Origin: Spodoptera frugiperda | Taxonomy: Eukaryota; Arthropoda; Insecta; Lepidoptera; Noctuidae | Direction: 5' to 3' | Length of the DNA: 64,000 bases | NCBI RefSeq assembly: GCF_023101765.2 | Contig: NC_064225.1 | Coordinates: forward strand, 4,216,001-4,280,000 | Part shown: piece after piece, positions 1 to 11,700 of the stretch | Layout of the letters: each line of letters starts with the position of its first letter | Numbering within the stretch: position 1 is the first letter of the stretch | The notes under the pieces: generated by a model | The model's database searches: none | Seen by the model: the letters and a program-made list of their open reading frames with translations, nothing else | What the model was told of the DNA's origin: nothing | Translations under genes and position numbers: made by a program

Positions 1-699
1 TATGACATAACATAACATAGCTTCGGTTGCCATAAATTTCCTATCCACATCTTAGCTCGTTGGGTACACAAAACGTTATTGGAAAGGATCGAGTAAGCCG
101 CTCTTAAAGAATCTCGAGAATTTATTCATGATGCTCGTAACAAAGGGAAAGAGAAAAATGTTTTTCTTCTACACTTGACGGACAGCTAACAAAAACTAGC
201 AAGACACATATATTCAAAATCTTACGTCATGCAATATTGATTGTTTGGCTAAAATATTTTTCACACGAATATGACACTTAGGGACAATGTGGGTGTGAAA
301 ACTGTAAGGGTGATATTTGCGTTCTTATGTAACAGTTTGGGATGCCTAAGTTGGGTCCTGGAGAAATGAAGGAAGATATTGTTTGAGTCAGCTGCTGGAG
401 GTCTTAAGTTATTCATAGAAGTTACTTTTTCCAATACATTTCACACTTTTGTTCTGAGAAGTGTTTGTCTCATATTTATGTAAATACGCTAGACGTTCAT
501 CACGTTTTCAGTCATGTGGTCATTTCTAAGATAGTAATATGAAGAACCATCATAGATTGAAATATTTGATGCAAAAAACGTTATTTAAACCACTTGTAGT
601 GTGTGGGACATCTCGCCCTTATAAGTAACGTATGTGAATTGTATAAGACTCTTAATTATAGGTAATCATTAGAATCAGACGTATCCTCATTAGCTCCCT
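1..699. other. No recognisable feature
   Basis: A+T-rich sequence with no open frame of note and no match to the repeat families seen elsewhere in the window. Confidence 0.6.
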
Positions 700-846
700 G
701 GAGCTGCGGACTACCTAGCAGATGTACTCGGGTTCCGGTTCGAAAAGAAGAAGTAGGAACGGGTTTTAAGTCAGTAAGAGTCTGACACTCCATCTCGCTT
801 TGCTCATGGCGGGAGAAGTCATTGAATGATTTAGCCCCTTAAAAAA
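700..846 (+). mobile_element. SR-A retroposon copy, near full length
   Basis: Starts GGAGCTGCGGACTACC, carries the core AGTCAGTAAGAGTCTGACACTCC and ends TTAAAAAAG. It matches about twenty other copies in the window. The 5' region has a short extra segment compared with other copies. No clear target-site duplication is visible. Confidence 0.85.
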
Positions 847-1281
847 GTCTCCACATTGCACACTGATAATTTTAGAAATTAACAGTTCCTTTAAGTTATA
901 ATAGTTACTGCTACTCTCATATAGAAATACATGACATACATACATGATTCTATATTCTCATCAAAGCGTTTACTAATCAGAATTCCTAGATACTAAGTCT
1001 TACTCAAGTCTTTACAGAGAAGCAGACTAGTTGTATGTGATATTACGATATTGAATATATCAAACCTAAGCATGAAGCTAATACTACAATAGGATGATCG
1101 TAATTGTGTACTGAGACGATAATTGGCTGGTGCAGTTCGATAGAAATGTATATAACGTCTGTATATACTCGTATATTTGTAGGTATGTATGTTTGGTTAA
1201 TTGTTTCAGATGTCGTTTATATGTGGTTGGATTGTAATTGATGCTATGGTTTAAGGTAATGGGTAACTGTGTAAACCATAT

Positions 1282-1400
1282 ACCACAGTACTTAGAGTAA
1301 TTTAAAGATTACTTAATCCCGTCCTTAGCAATTGTTTTCGATACAAAATCGTTACTAAGAAATAGTTTAAGTAATCATTAAATGTCTCTGAATGCGGCAG
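1282..1400. mobile_element. MITE-I hairpin element
   Basis: Ends form an imperfect inverted repeat of about 30 bp: left AGAGTAATTTAAAGATTACTT, right AAGTAATCATTAAATGTCTCT. The middle holds a second palindrome around TTAGCAATTGTTTTCG and CGTTACTAAGAA. The same structure recurs at 62168 and, rearranged, at 47793. It is a non-coding, DNA-transposon-like foldback. Confidence 0.75.
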
Positions 1401-1457
1401 ATTAAAAAGCTCTTTAAGACCACCCCTACGTTTGAAAATATTGCAACTATGCTAATA

Positions 1458-1641
1458 CTATTCTGCCAGCGGTTTCGACCGTGTTCCGATGTGACAAATA
1501 GCAAAAAATAGTAGTGGTATGTGTCATACCAGATCATCATTTACTTCTGTTCCAAATTTCATCCCGATCCCTACAGCTGTTTTGACGGGATTAAGTAACA
1601 AACATACACAATATCGCATCGCATTTATAATATTAGTAAGG
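1458..1641 (-). mobile_element. Decayed non-autonomous Helitron
   Basis: Reads on + from TTCTGCCAGCGG through CAAATTTCATCCCGATCC and AGTAACAAACATACACA to GCATTTATAATATTAGTAAG. It is the same family as 12144-12326, which keeps intact ends. Here the CTAG end is mutated to CTAT and the 5' TC is lost. Confidence 0.65.
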
Positions 1642-2280
1642 TCTTGTACTTTGTAGCATTTCATTAAACGTGAACTTATCGCGTAAATGTGCTAAAAAGT
1701 AATATACCTAGTGCATCTCAGTTAAATCCCTTATAAACCTATATATGCATCTCTTTCTATCCTATCAAAAACAAACGAGTGGGCTCTTACACTTATTTAT
1801 TCAATTCCCATAATACTACTCCCAAAATTAATTCAACTCAAGGACAGAAAGTAAAGAAAATGATAATTTCGTATCACCATTCAAGTGATTCTCACTTTGC
1901 ACGAAGATATTGACCCGAGCCTCATTAATGCATGGTCATGGAGACTTCATTTATCCTGGATTATGGTAAAATTTCGATTCCATATGAAGTGTCTGCTATC
2001 GAAGCTTCGCGATCCTTCGAGAAATAATTTGATGGGATAAGGAAGATCGGATGATCGGGAGAATTTATGAAGATTAAAAATTATGTAAGCGGATCAGTTT
2101 TGTGAGAGATCGTTCCGAGATTGAATGTCAAAAGCATAGGGCGATAGCGCGATCTGATGCTTGAGTTATGTATATAAGTGCGTTTGTATGACTTATGCTG
2201 GGGGTGTCTTTGGTATGTTAAAATTTTTAAGTTTGTTCATCAGTTGATAACTTAGTTATGCACGAATGCACGTACTAAAC
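1642..2280. other. No recognisable feature
   Basis: No repeat, RNA gene or supportable open frame seen. Confidence 0.55.
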
Positions 2281-2449
2281 GATTAGCGCGGTGGCGGCCG
2301 TGCCAACGTGTAGCGGGTTCGATTCCCGTATGGAGCAACTCTTTGTATGGTCCACAAATTGTTGTTTCGGGTCTGGGTACCATATGCATGTGAACTTATG
2401 TGTTTGTAAACGCACCCACGACACAGGAGAAAATTCTAGTATAGGGCAA
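2281..2449 (+). mobile_element. SINE-D, tRNA-derived SINE
   Basis: The tRNA-like head contains a GCGCGGTGGC A-box-like segment and a perfect B-box, GGGTTCGATTCCC. It is followed by the family body (CAACTCTTTGT, CACAAATTGTTGTTTCGGG, TTTGTAAACGCACCCACGAC). The first ~25 bp are missing relative to 5638-5849. It would be transcribed by RNA polymerase III if the promoter works (family knowledge). Confidence 0.9.
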
Positions 2450-2738
2450 CTAATTTATTTTTGATTAAAGATTCGTAACTTTTAATATTTTTGAGATTGA
2501 CGACCTTAATATAATTTTCTTGACATTTAATACTAAGATTACATTTGAATCGAATAAAGACCATAAAAATCAATTCAGATTTTTGGTCGCCTTACACCAA
2601 AAAAGACAACACATATTCCAAATTTTACCCCCAGACCACACTGTATCAAATTATAACAAATCACCACATAAAATGAGCCTATGTACACACCACTGTAAAA
2701 CAATGCAACATTAACCCTCTATCCAATGGCCAATATCA

Positions 2739-2761
2739 ACAAACATTTGTCAAATGTTTGT
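2739..2761. repeat. 23 bp perfect palindrome
   Basis: ACAAACATTTG and CAAATGTTTGT flank a single T. It is not part of any named element here. Confidence 0.9.
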
Positions 2762-3055
2762 AGTGTGTCGCAAATAGCAAAAGTGTCCAATACGCTGTAA
2801 GATAAAGTACTGTCACCATAACAGGGCTATTTAGCATACATCGTGCGATATTTATACATATTTGGACCAATTCCAAATAGGTTTGGGGGTGCCATGACCG
2901 TTTTATTTACGGCACTGAATATATTAGATACTCCTGAATTTTAACTGGTATGTTGAAAAATATTTGGACACAATTTTGGCTGGTTTAAAGGAGTTTTTTG
3001 TGTTGTGACCAGTGGTTAATGCGGTTAAATGTAATTAATGAGAGGTGCTCTTTGT

Positions 3056-3332
3056 AGTGATGAACCGGAGGTTTAAGACTCCCACTTCTTATGCATGAGA
3101 GAGCGGGTTTGAAACCTACCAACGGTAAGAACCAATGTGACTTTTTCCGAGTTATATGTACTTTCTAAGATTATTTAGACATCACTGACAAATGGTGAAG
3201 GAAAACATCGTGAGGAAATCTGTGCTTATAATTTGAAACCGCCAACTCACATTAAGCAAGCGTGATGATTAATGCTCAAACTTTTTCTGTGTGAGAAGAG
3301 ACCTTTGGTCAGCAGTGGCTACTTCTATGTTT
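3056..3332 (+). mobile_element. SINE-F copy
   Basis: The head has GAGGTTTAAGACTCCCACTTC and a B-box-like GCGGGTTTGAAACC. The body follows with CCTACCAACGG, GAGTTATATGTACTTTCTAAG, GGAAAACATCGTGAGGAAA, AGCAAGCGTGATGATTAATG and TTTGGTCAGCAGTGGCTACTT. The tRNA-like head implies a SINE. Its tail normally reads GTTGATGTGATGTGA, but is lost here. Confidence 0.8.
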
Positions 3333-3904
3333 GTTTAAAATGCGTGTAGTTTTAACGCTTGCCACCTATCTGTTAGGTACTTAGTCTATTAAAATCATGA
3401 AAACAACATCTTGTCAGCAAATCAGTCAAAAGTATACATTTGTAGAACCACCCTGAAAATAACAAAACAAACTTCCATGCTCTACACATCTAAAATTAAA
3501 CCTTCTCCCTATCAAGTTAAAGTCCAAAATATATCTTGCAAATGTCAAGAAAGAAAAAACAAAAAACAATTACAAAAATACTCTGAAACAGTACCATTGA
3601 GAGTTCAAACTTCATTGCTTTCAAACTCAATCCATCACAAGGCAACACTACCGACATCTGACGACAGAAGAATTAAGCATCGGAATCGTTTTTTAAATGT
3701 ACGGGCCGACACATCAATCATTCAGTCTTTGTAATTTTTCACTGTCTATTTAAAAAATGGGGGCTGTATCCTAAGATATGCATGTTTGTGTAAGGAGATT
3801 TTGTGTTTATGTGTGTTATGATAAAATAAATATAGAATTTTAATAGTAACAAATTAATTTTCGAATAATTTTGTCCTATGCTGTTTTAGGTTTAGATTTA
3901 AAGC

Positions 3905-4085
3905 AATAATTTGTGGTGCACACAGAGCCTAAAAATAATCATTTGGTACGCAAATCGGTCCACAATATGTCGTCGATAGGTTGGGGATCATATGTTTTGC
4001 CAAATTTAGGCTCAGAACTGAATTTGTGGATCACACAGAGCAAAAATAATAGTATGATACGTGAATCGAATTCACAAAATATTGC
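3905..4085. repeat. Diverged direct duplication with SINE-D-like core
   Basis: Two ~57 bp units about 112 bp apart share TTGTGG.TCACACAGAGC, AAAAATAAT, ACGTGAATCG-like and CACAA.AT. GTGGATCACACAGAG resembles the minus strand of the SINE-D middle, so this may be two ancient SINE-D remnants. Confidence 0.4.
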
Positions 4086-4125
4086 AGGTATCAGAATCAA
4101 GTTTATCATCCAATACTACTGCCCA

Positions 4126-4252
4126 GTACCCTCGAAATGAGAGCGCGTTCGGTGCTTTGATTGGCCGCTGCTAATAAACCAACCAATCAGAACACAGAAC
4201 GCGGTCTCGTTTCAATTTCGCTAAAACGTAAAACCAACTCGTACATTAGTAC
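4126..4252. mobile_element. MITE-G copy
   Basis: Begins GTACCCTCG and ends GTACATTAGTAC. The middle is a hairpin: GAGAGCGCGTTCGGTGC, GATTGGCC, AACCAATCAG, AGAACGCGGTCTCG. It matches 21979-22130, the best-preserved copy. The left terminal repeat is shortened. Confidence 0.65.
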
Positions 4253-4780
4253 ATTTCTTGTCAAATGTGTATTCTCTTCACTGGTTTCTACGATACGAGT
4301 GTCAAGAAAAAATAAGGTGACAAATGTCTACATTACTGTCACAACACGATTTAAATAACAATTTAAATCAAATTAAGCGTCTACATCCCAATAAATACCA
4401 CTTTCATGCAAGCAGGATAAACGCAGGGCTTCCATATTAAATCGTAATAAAAAAGATTTTTTCCCCAAGAATAGGTAATATTAAATAATCAAAGCAATAT
4501 CTCATAATATCTTGGTGTAACGCTCACTTGAAATTTGAATCTTATACCTCATGACATAGGGTGCAATTTTATGTAATTATCGACCGCTCTTGTTGATAAG
4601 CATCTTTTAATAAAAATTTAAATAGATTTGCATTGCGAATGATTTATATTCCTGATTTATTTTAAAGATTACTAGGTTGATTATCTCATTGTCACTCTAT
4701 GTTTAAACGGTCTTATTTGGCTTGACCCGTTTTTTGTTTATTGGAATTGAAATTTCAGTTTTTTGGTGCTAACTCTTATT

Positions 4781-4933
4781 TTTTCGGAGCTGCGGACTGC
4801 CTAGCGGGTTTACCGGGGCTCCGGCTCGATAACCAGGAGTAGGAACGGGTTGGTTTTTCGTCAGTAAGAGTCTGACACTCCTCTCGTTTCGCCCAAGTCG
4901 CGACAAGTCAAGGGATGATATCCACCCTTAAAA
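4781..4933 (+). mobile_element. SR-A copy with target-site duplication
   Basis: Near-full-length copy from CGGAGCTGCGGACTGCC to TTAAAAA. AACTCTTATT at 4771-4780 is repeated at 4934-4943, a 10 bp duplication expected of target-primed reverse transcription. Confidence 0.9.
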
Positions 4934-4943
4934 AACTCTTATT

Positions 4944-5597
4944 CTTGATGATCATACACTATCGTATATCATGTATATTCATATCGAAATATCGTGTATA
5001 TTTTAATGATTTGACATAAAAAATATGTTGTAATAATATGTACTTCTTTTTAACCATTTAAGAAGCTTTATTTAGCAAGCCTTTGCTCAAAAGCTGATAG
5101 CAATAATAATCACAATAATTTGACTCACAAATAAATGTTTTATGTAACAAACACACTTTCCATTTCCCACATTGAAATATTACAATCAAGTTAATATGTG
5201 AATATTTACTTTTATAATAACAACTGCAAATCAAATACAATACCTAATTAAGTAATTATGTTTGTAATAAACAGAACAAGTATGAACAAATACGTATAAT
5301 GCAGTTTGTATTTGCTTTCTAGATTGTTTTAACTGGTTCGTTTGATTTAAATGTTAGGTCAACAATAGTTTCAAAATATTTCTGTGTCGCCTTTCTCATT
5401 TAGTTTTTAGCATGTCGAATTTACTATATTGTGTATGTATGTGTTGCTTGTAAATCTACACATGTAATAAAACTAATGAAGTGTTAATTCTGTAGATTGA
5501 AAATATAAAAAAAAAAAAATAGTAGGGGCAATCAGACTAGGTATATATAGATACTGAACCCAAAAATGTGATAAAAAGCAGTATAATATATGTATTA
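4944..5597. other. No recognisable feature
   Basis: Very A+T-rich. The 60-codon frame at 5058-5240 (minus) shows no known motif and is read as chance. Confidence 0.55.
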
Positions 5598-5964
5598 TGA
5601 CTGCACGGTTGACACAGTGGCTGAGCAACTTACTACTTGACTGCACGGTTGGTGCGGTGGCTGGGCAACTAGCTGCCGCGCAACGGGTAGCGGGTTTGAT
5701 TCCCGCACGGAGCAACTCTTTGTGTGATCCACAAATTGTTGTTTCGGGTCTGGGTGTCATGTGCATGTGAACTTGTATGTTTGTAAACGCACCCACGACA
5801 CAGGAGAAAATCCTAATGTGGGGCAATAATTTTTTAAAAAAAAAAAAAAAACTTACTGCCGTGCAATGGGAAGCGTGTTCGATACTTCGATTCACGCTCG
5901 GAATTCTTTGTGATTCACAAAGTGTAGTGTACACAGGAAAAATCCTAGTGTGGGGCAGCGTTTT
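5598..5964 (+). mobile_element. SINE-D copy split by a second SINE-D
   Basis: The outer copy begins ATGACTGCACGGTTGACACAGTGGC, breaks at 5634 and resumes at 5858 with GCCGTGCAATGGGAAGCG. Joined across the break it is a contiguous, older SINE-D ending GTGTGGGGCAGCG. A 153-codon minus-strand open frame here is produced by the repeats. Confidence 0.9.
5635..5849 (+). mobile_element. Full-length SINE-D inside another SINE-D
   Basis: Head TGACTGCACGGTTGGTGCGG, B-box GGGTTTGATTCCC, complete body and an A tail at 5836-5850. AACTTACT flanks it at 5627-5634 and 5850-5857, although the right copy merges with the A tail. This is the best-preserved SINE-D in the window, so it is the youngest. Confidence 0.9.
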
Positions 5965-5965
5965 A

Positions 5966-6566
5966 AAAGAGGAGAAACCAGATCATAAGTCCTTATCGTC
6001 ACCTAAGAACCTAGAGCACTCACAACACCGCACAAAGTTACAAGTATGACGCCAATACTTTTAGTTGGGTTTAAAGTAACCTCACTTTTACGGCAAAATA
6101 TTATTTCACGTTTCTGTATAACCATTGTATCACTCAGATTGACCCGATCCATTCACACCGAACCATGACTTTTACACGTTTCGATCTATAAACATGTCGA
6201 AACATATACAATTCGTTTTCATTTGACCGCTGGTGTCGACATCTGCTGTCAAATTTTATCACATATCGTTTTTCAGGGTGCCGAAAGGGTACGGGGTATT
6301 ACAAAATAGATACCCAACATCCCTTTTAAAATGAGCTTTTAATTGCGTCGGAAAATGTTCATACTCAAAGTAATTTTGCTTACTGAGTTCGTTGATGAAT
6401 ATAACATGGCGTTTGTTGTTCGTTAAAGGGGTAAGTAGAAATGTATTTTTAGACTTCTTTAATTTTAGTAAGCTGTATATATTTGAATTTTAATGTAAAT
6501 AACTGTTTGTTTGCAGGTAATCTAGGTCTGCTTGTTAGCCCCAAAAATCAATTACAAAAATACTTC
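5966..6566. other. No recognisable feature
   Basis: Nothing assignable. A small imperfect similarity to Helitron text near 6240-6330 was too weak to call. Confidence 0.5.
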
Positions 6567-6706
6567 CACGCGACGCAATTCTTTGTGTAATCCAGAAATT
6601 GTTGTTTCGGTTCTAGGTTTCATGTGTATCTGAACTTGTAAGTTTGTGAATAGACCCACGACACAAGGGAAAATCCTATAGAGGGGCTACGTTAAAAAAT
6701 AATAAA
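6567..6706 (+). mobile_element. SINE-D, 5'-truncated
   Basis: Begins within the body (CAATTCTTTGTGTAATCC) and keeps AATTGTTGTTTCGG, GACCCACGACACAAGGG and AAAATCCTATAGAGGGGC. The tRNA head is missing, so it could not be transcribed from its own promoter. Confidence 0.85.
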
Positions 6707-6794
6707 CAAAATCCCTTCTACAATGAGTTAGCTATTTATTTCGTTACACGCAAAAAAAACTACAGTATAAAACACCAGAAACCTTAAAAAATCG

Positions 6795-6965
6795 AAAATG
6801 ATTGAATGATTTATACTTAATTTCTCCATTCGAAGCTAAACTTTGGAACAAGCACCTAGCTTCACTGATGGACAGATTGACAGACTATTGTTTATTTCAT
6901 TATTTGTTGACAGTTTGAAAGTACCTATTTATGGTTTAATTAGAATAAATGATTTGACTTTGATG
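6795..6965 (+). repeat. REP-J dispersed repeat
   Basis: Carries CATTCGAAGCTAAACTTTGGAACAAGCACCTAGCTTCACTGATGG and ends TTATGGTTTAATTAGAATAAATGATTTGACTTTGATG. A diverged copy lies at 17750-17935, and short tails occur at 43070 and 61431. The A/T-rich direct-repeat tail suggests a retroposon, but its class is not determined. Confidence 0.55.
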
Positions 6966-7206
6966 TAAACGATTCAATCTATCAGGTTCCATTGTAGGCT
7001 GTAGTAACTAAAACCATTAATGGAAGTAAAACAATATATGTACCTAACCTGTCAAAACCAGAAAAATCATAAACCATAGTCTTTTGTATTTTTATACAAT
7101 TTTCTTTGAAAAGAATTTGTCAATAACATATCGACATGGCTTTTGTTTTCTATAGAATTTGGTAGAGGGGTTTTTTTCCATTTAGTTGGTACATTTTATT
7201 TTTGTT

Positions 7207-7245
7207 CTAGCTGTCGCCCGTGACTTTGCCCGTGTAGAATAAAGA
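7207..7245 (-). mobile_element. Helitron-like 3' end relic
   Basis: CTAGCTGTCGCCCGTGACTTTGCCCGTG is the minus-strand 3' terminus typical of Lepidopteran Helitrons (compare CTAGCTTTTGCCCGCGGCTTC at 28956). The base before CTAG is T rather than the expected A. The other end was not found. Confidence 0.5.
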
Positions 7246-7577
7246 CTTCTGATAGAATTTTGGATTTTTTTTCTAAAATAGACTGAACATAAGCGTTAAA
7301 AATGTATTGGTTCCGTAAACCATATATTTTTAAAAATGTACACAGAACATATGTAATTTAAAAGCTAACCTGACTAAAATATTACTTCTCTTACAATAAT
7401 ATCCATCTACTACACAAAAATGGGTTTTTATTCAAAGAAAACAATACTATAATTTAATATTGTTGTGTAAATTTTACACGATAAACGATGTGAAAGGCCA
7501 ATTATTGTAGTAGGTAGCGATCCAGATACGAGCAGAGCGTGGTGAGATAAATTATCGTCAATCTGTCGGTTAACATC

Positions 7578-7632
7578 AAGTGCTACGCAGTGGCTACGGC
7601 GTAGCGCTACGTGCTACGATTTACTACGAAGC
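7578..7632. repeat. GCTACG-rich short repeat cluster
   Basis: GTGCTACGCAGTGGCTACGG, GTAGCGCTACGTGCTACG and TTACTACGAAGCTGTAGC are degenerate direct and inverted TGCTACG units. No element family was recognised. Confidence 0.5.
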
Positions 7633-8515
7633 TGTAGCAAATTGTAGTTACATGTTTTCAATCATCGTTTCCATTTTATTTTATTTGCTTTGTTGTAAAG
7701 AGTTTGTAAATCAGATTATTGCAGGTGCTACTGCCAAGAATCATGTTTGGGATTCAATTTCAGGGTTAGAAATAGTATTATAAAGATTTTTATTAGAATA
7801 TTAAAGATTTTTCCTCTTTCTCTCTTGAAATCTCCTCTCTAAACTCACATTTGTTACTTGCATCACGTACCAAGTAAAAATGGGTATTATATTGTTTAAA
7901 AATCCAATGTTTCCTAACCATAATCATTATTATGTATTTATACGTTACAATACAATTGCCAGTGTATATTAATACATCAAGTTTTGAATAAAGAATCGCA
8001 CATTACATTGCATTTCCACCCCATACTTCATACTCATAGCTTTTCACAATTTTATGACACCATAAAAAGTAACATTTAAAGGTTTAAACCATAAGACAGT
8101 AAGCACCGATAAAACCATTGTTACGGCTGTATAAAACTCGACAGATACTCAGTTCATTTATTTCATTCGTTCATAAACGATTCGAATTGAATGAGCGCAT
8201 ATTCGTTTTATTTTCACTCTATACAGTTCCCTATTATTTTTGAGTGAACGAGTTTTTTAAATGTGAATATTATATGTTTGAAAAGCGGTGAAGTGATCGA
8301 ACATCTTGTTACAAAATGTATGTGCAATTTTTATTTACGTATTGGAAAATATTTTCTCTAGAGATAGGAGATATGAAACTTGTTTGAGTATGGTTCACTA
8401 ATTTTGTAGTATTTTGATTTCTTTATGGTATTACTGTCGGTCAATTTGTGTTAGTTGAGGTGTAAGTGGTTAGGTGGTGTTTGTTAAAGAAATAAATAAT
8501 AGAATCTCGATTAAG
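7633..8515. other. No recognisable feature
   Basis: A+T-rich. It contains a TATAAAA at 8130 followed by TCAGTT, rejected as a promoter because the spacing is too short. Confidence 0.5.
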
Positions 8516-8808
8516 TGTGAGAGAGTCATGCTTCGGCACGAATGGGCCGGCTCAACCGGAGTTATAACGCCCTCACGGAAAACCGACGTGAAACAACGCT
8601 TGCGTTATGTTCCGTTGTATTGATGAGGTTACTAGAGGCCCTATTACCTCCCTTTCCAAACTTCCTTACCACGATTCTCCAACGTAAATTAAATTTCTAA
8701 CCCCCAAAAGGCTGTTAACGCACTTGTAACGCCTCTGTTGATTCGGGTGTCCATGGGCGGCCATTGTTTACCACAAGGTGATCTGTCTACTCATGTACCA
8801 TAAAAACA
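8516..8808 (+). mobile_element. SR-B full-length copy
   Basis: Runs from GTGTGAGAGAGTCATGCTTCGG through GGGCCGGCTCAACCGG, AAACCGACGTGAAACAACG and CTAACCCCCAAAAGGC to CATGTACCATAAAAAC. The B-box-like GGCTCRACCGG near the 5' end hints at polymerase III transcription, but I see no tRNA fold. Confidence 0.85.
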
Positions 8809-9415
8809 ACTGATAAAACACATTTTAATATTAATAATATCAGTCAGAAGAATGTGTGAGCTTGGTGTAAATTGTCAAATATCAATGAATTATTCTAAAT
8901 TGAGTTTGTATGTACTCGATCACACCATACACACTATTGGGTTTCAAAAACAGGTGTGCTTCTAAAAAACAAAAAAGAAACCATCACTCATAGCGATTGC
9001 ATAGGAAATAGGTTTTGATAGCTTTCAAACGATATCCTTTATAAAAAATGTATTGGATACCTAGTAAACAAAATGCGCTTTGGCGTCCATTCGTAAATTG
9101 GACTAGAACGCTTTGTTTTTCCTAAAAAAATAAAATAAAATAACATGCTGTATAAAAAAAAGCAATTTATGACATCACTGTTCTGTCAATTCGATGATAG
9201 GATTTACATATGTATGTTCGGTGAATTTTGTAGTTTTTATTGTAATCGATATTCTATTCAATATTATATTACATTGCCTTTAACAGAGATTTTTCTATAC
9301 TTTTGTTGACTCGTAAACATTATAATATTATTATGATATTATTACACAAACACCGATAAACTGTCCGACCTGAAGACATTATGTCATTGTGTATTTGTGT
9401 GGGATGGATTATTTT
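8809..9415. other. No recognisable feature
   Basis: Spacer between two same-strand SR-B copies; nothing assignable. Confidence 0.5.
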
Positions 9416-9707
9416 AAGTGGGCGAGAGCTTTGCTTCGGCACAAATGGGCCGGCTCGACCGGAGCAATACCACGGCCTCAGAGAAAACCGACGTGAAACA
9501 ACGCTTTCGTTGTGTGAGTGAGGTTACCAGAGGCCCTTTAACCCGCTCTACCCCGACTACCCAATCCCTGACTTCCCAACAACCCTAAAATTCCTAACCC
9601 CTAAAAGGCCGGCAACGCATTTGTAACGCCTCTGGTATTTCCGTTGTCTATGGGCGGCGGTGATTGCTTACCATTGTCTGCTCGTTTATCGACTTATACC
9701 ATAAAAA
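9416..9707 (+). mobile_element. SR-B full-length copy
   Basis: Second direct copy, from AGTGGGCGAGAGCTTTGC to GACTTATACCATAAAAAAG. It has GGCCGGCTCGACCGGAG, CCTAAAATTCCTAACCCC and GCCGGCAACGCATTTGTAACG. No target duplication was found at either end. Confidence 0.87.
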
Positions 9708-10256
9708 AGCAATCTATGACAATGATAATGACACAAAATTTACAAAAAAATACAAAATGTATCAATAAAAGAACCATCCAATTTCTTGCAATCATTATAA
9801 AATATTCCAAAGTGTCCAATACAACGAAAAGAAATGACAAGATGTAGACGAAATTTCGAATTAGAATCGTCCAGAACGTTTGATTTGTCTTCGATTGTCT
9901 TTTAAGCGCATTCCCTCAAGCCCTCCCAAGAAAGTACTCGAGTTGACAGCTTAAAGGATTCCCAGAGGAATTTAGCACTAAAACTCTCAAGGAAAGTAGC
10001 TTACGTTCTCAATTTTACTTTCATTATCTACTGGAAAGGCGGTCAATAAGGTCGTGAATACAATGTTCTTTGCTCAAGTTGTAAAGTTAGGAATCGATTT
10101 ACTGCAGTTTTAATGGATAAGTCGTTGTCAGTTTAGGTCATCAGGTACAGGCAGCAAAGTTATTTAGTATGCAGGTAAGAAAATAAAGATTAATTTAGTA
10201 CAGAGACAGTAACTGTTGTTTTACAAAATTATTATTATAATTTGTAATGAAAGTAG

Positions 10257-10503
10257 AAACCTACCAACGCCAAATACAAATGTGACATTTTTGAGTTATG
10301 TGTACTTTCTAATATTATTTACACACCACTAACAAAAGGACGAAGAAAAATATTGTGAGGAAACCTGAGCTTATAATTACCAATTATAAATTTAAGATAA
10401 CCAACCCACATTGAGCAATCGTGGGGATTAATGCTCAATTATTCTCTATGTGAGAAGAAGCCTTTGGTCAGCAGTGGCTACTTATAGGCTGTTGATGTGA
10501 TAC
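10257..10503 (+). mobile_element. SINE-F, head-truncated
   Basis: Starts at GAAACCTACCAACGCC, just after the B-box. It keeps GAGTTATGTGTACTTTCTAA, AACCCACATTGAGCAATCG, GCCTTTGGTCAGCAGTGGC and the tail TAGGCTGTTGATGTGATA. Confidence 0.82.
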
Positions 10504-10724
10504 TAAACAACTTTGCTAACTGTACACGTCTTGATATAAGAATTGTTCGTTCTTTTGACCTTTTCTGAAGATTGTTGAGCTAACACATTTAGTTTAATGT
10601 CAGTATTGGATGTCGAGCGACTGTCATTTGTCATCTTCACTGCTTATTAGTGGCGTAAATGTGAACTCTGTAAGAGTTTGATGTCTTGTCAGTCTTGTGT
10701 GTCTGTAATGTTTTAAGTTTGTGT

Positions 10725-11007
10725 TTTTTATGGTATAAGCCGGTAAACGAGTAGTTGGAAAACATGATAGTAAGCAATCGCCGCTACCCATACCCGAAAC
10801 AGCAAAGGCGTTACAAATGCGTTGTCGGCCTTTTGGGAGTTAGGAATTTAAGGGTTGTTGGGGAATCGGGTATTGGGAAGATTGTTACCTCAGTCACACA
10901 ACGAAACACAATGCAAGCGTTGTTTCACGTCAGTTTTCTGTGAGGCCTTGGTATTACTCCGGTTAAGCCGGCTCGTTCCTGCCGAAGCATGGGTTTCCCA
11001 CACTTAT
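10725..11007 (-). mobile_element. SR-B full-length copy
   Basis: Reads on + from TTTTTTATGGTATAAGCCGG through GTTGTCGGCCTTTTGGGAGTTAGG and CACAATGCAAGCGTTGTTTC to CCGAAGCATGGGTTTCCCACACTT. The 62-codon frame at 10755 is part of this repeat. Confidence 0.87.
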
Positions 11008-11599
11008 AAATAGAACTGATCTTAGAATATAACGACTGTTCCAACGATGATACACATCATACTAAGAACAGTTAAGAAAAATGCACAAATCTTTAAATAT
11101 TTGCATCTCAACTCCATTCGATATAAAATACATAATAAATATCACTCAAACAGTCATACTAAATATAACCTTTCAATACGAAACATAAATATCAATAAAA
11201 GTGTACTCACAGAGGATATTTTCAACAATTTAAAAATAAAATATTACTTGGAAATATTGAGAGGAAAGGTAGACTTCATTACAGTAGTAGATTTTTAATA
11301 TTACGCTCGATTCTTGGAATATTCAATTGTTGAATGGGTGGCTCGTTTTGTTAGAAATACAAATCGGCTTATATGTTATGTTTGAAACTAGTTTTGCGTA
11401 CGATTTCAGGGAAATACTATGTGTTTATTGTTTTGATTCAATATCATAATAATATTATGTTTACTCTGTTTTTCTTTGAATGGGAATTTATATTTAAATT
11501 GTAGGTACATTCATTGTTATAAAAAAGGGTTTATTGTCAGATTCCAGAAATGATTCCAAATTATAAATATGAATATTTTTTATTTACTAGTCGGATAAA

Positions 11600-11700
11600 G
11601 TATTTCTGGGGCTTTCCGAAAATTTCTCAGTAGTAGCACGGAGTTTGGAATTGTGCTCAGTATATGGCAATAGGCTCACCTCTATTACATGGGGCTTATA
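11600..11700 (+). mobile_element. SINE-E body fragment
   Basis: Contains GGGGCTTTCCGAAAATTTCTC, AGCACGGAGTTTGGAATTGTGC and CAGTATATGGCAATAGGCTCACC with CATGGGGCTTA. The tRNA head and the 3' tail are missing. Confidence 0.75.

Noticed and set aside
5473..5934. 153-codon minus-strand open frame
   Set aside because: It reads through the nested SINE-D copies antisense and includes the A/T tail; its length comes from the repeats.
8130..8160. TATAAAA plus TCAGTT core promoter
   Set aside because: The TATA start to the initiator A is about 21 bp, too short for the usual ~30 bp, and no gene follows.
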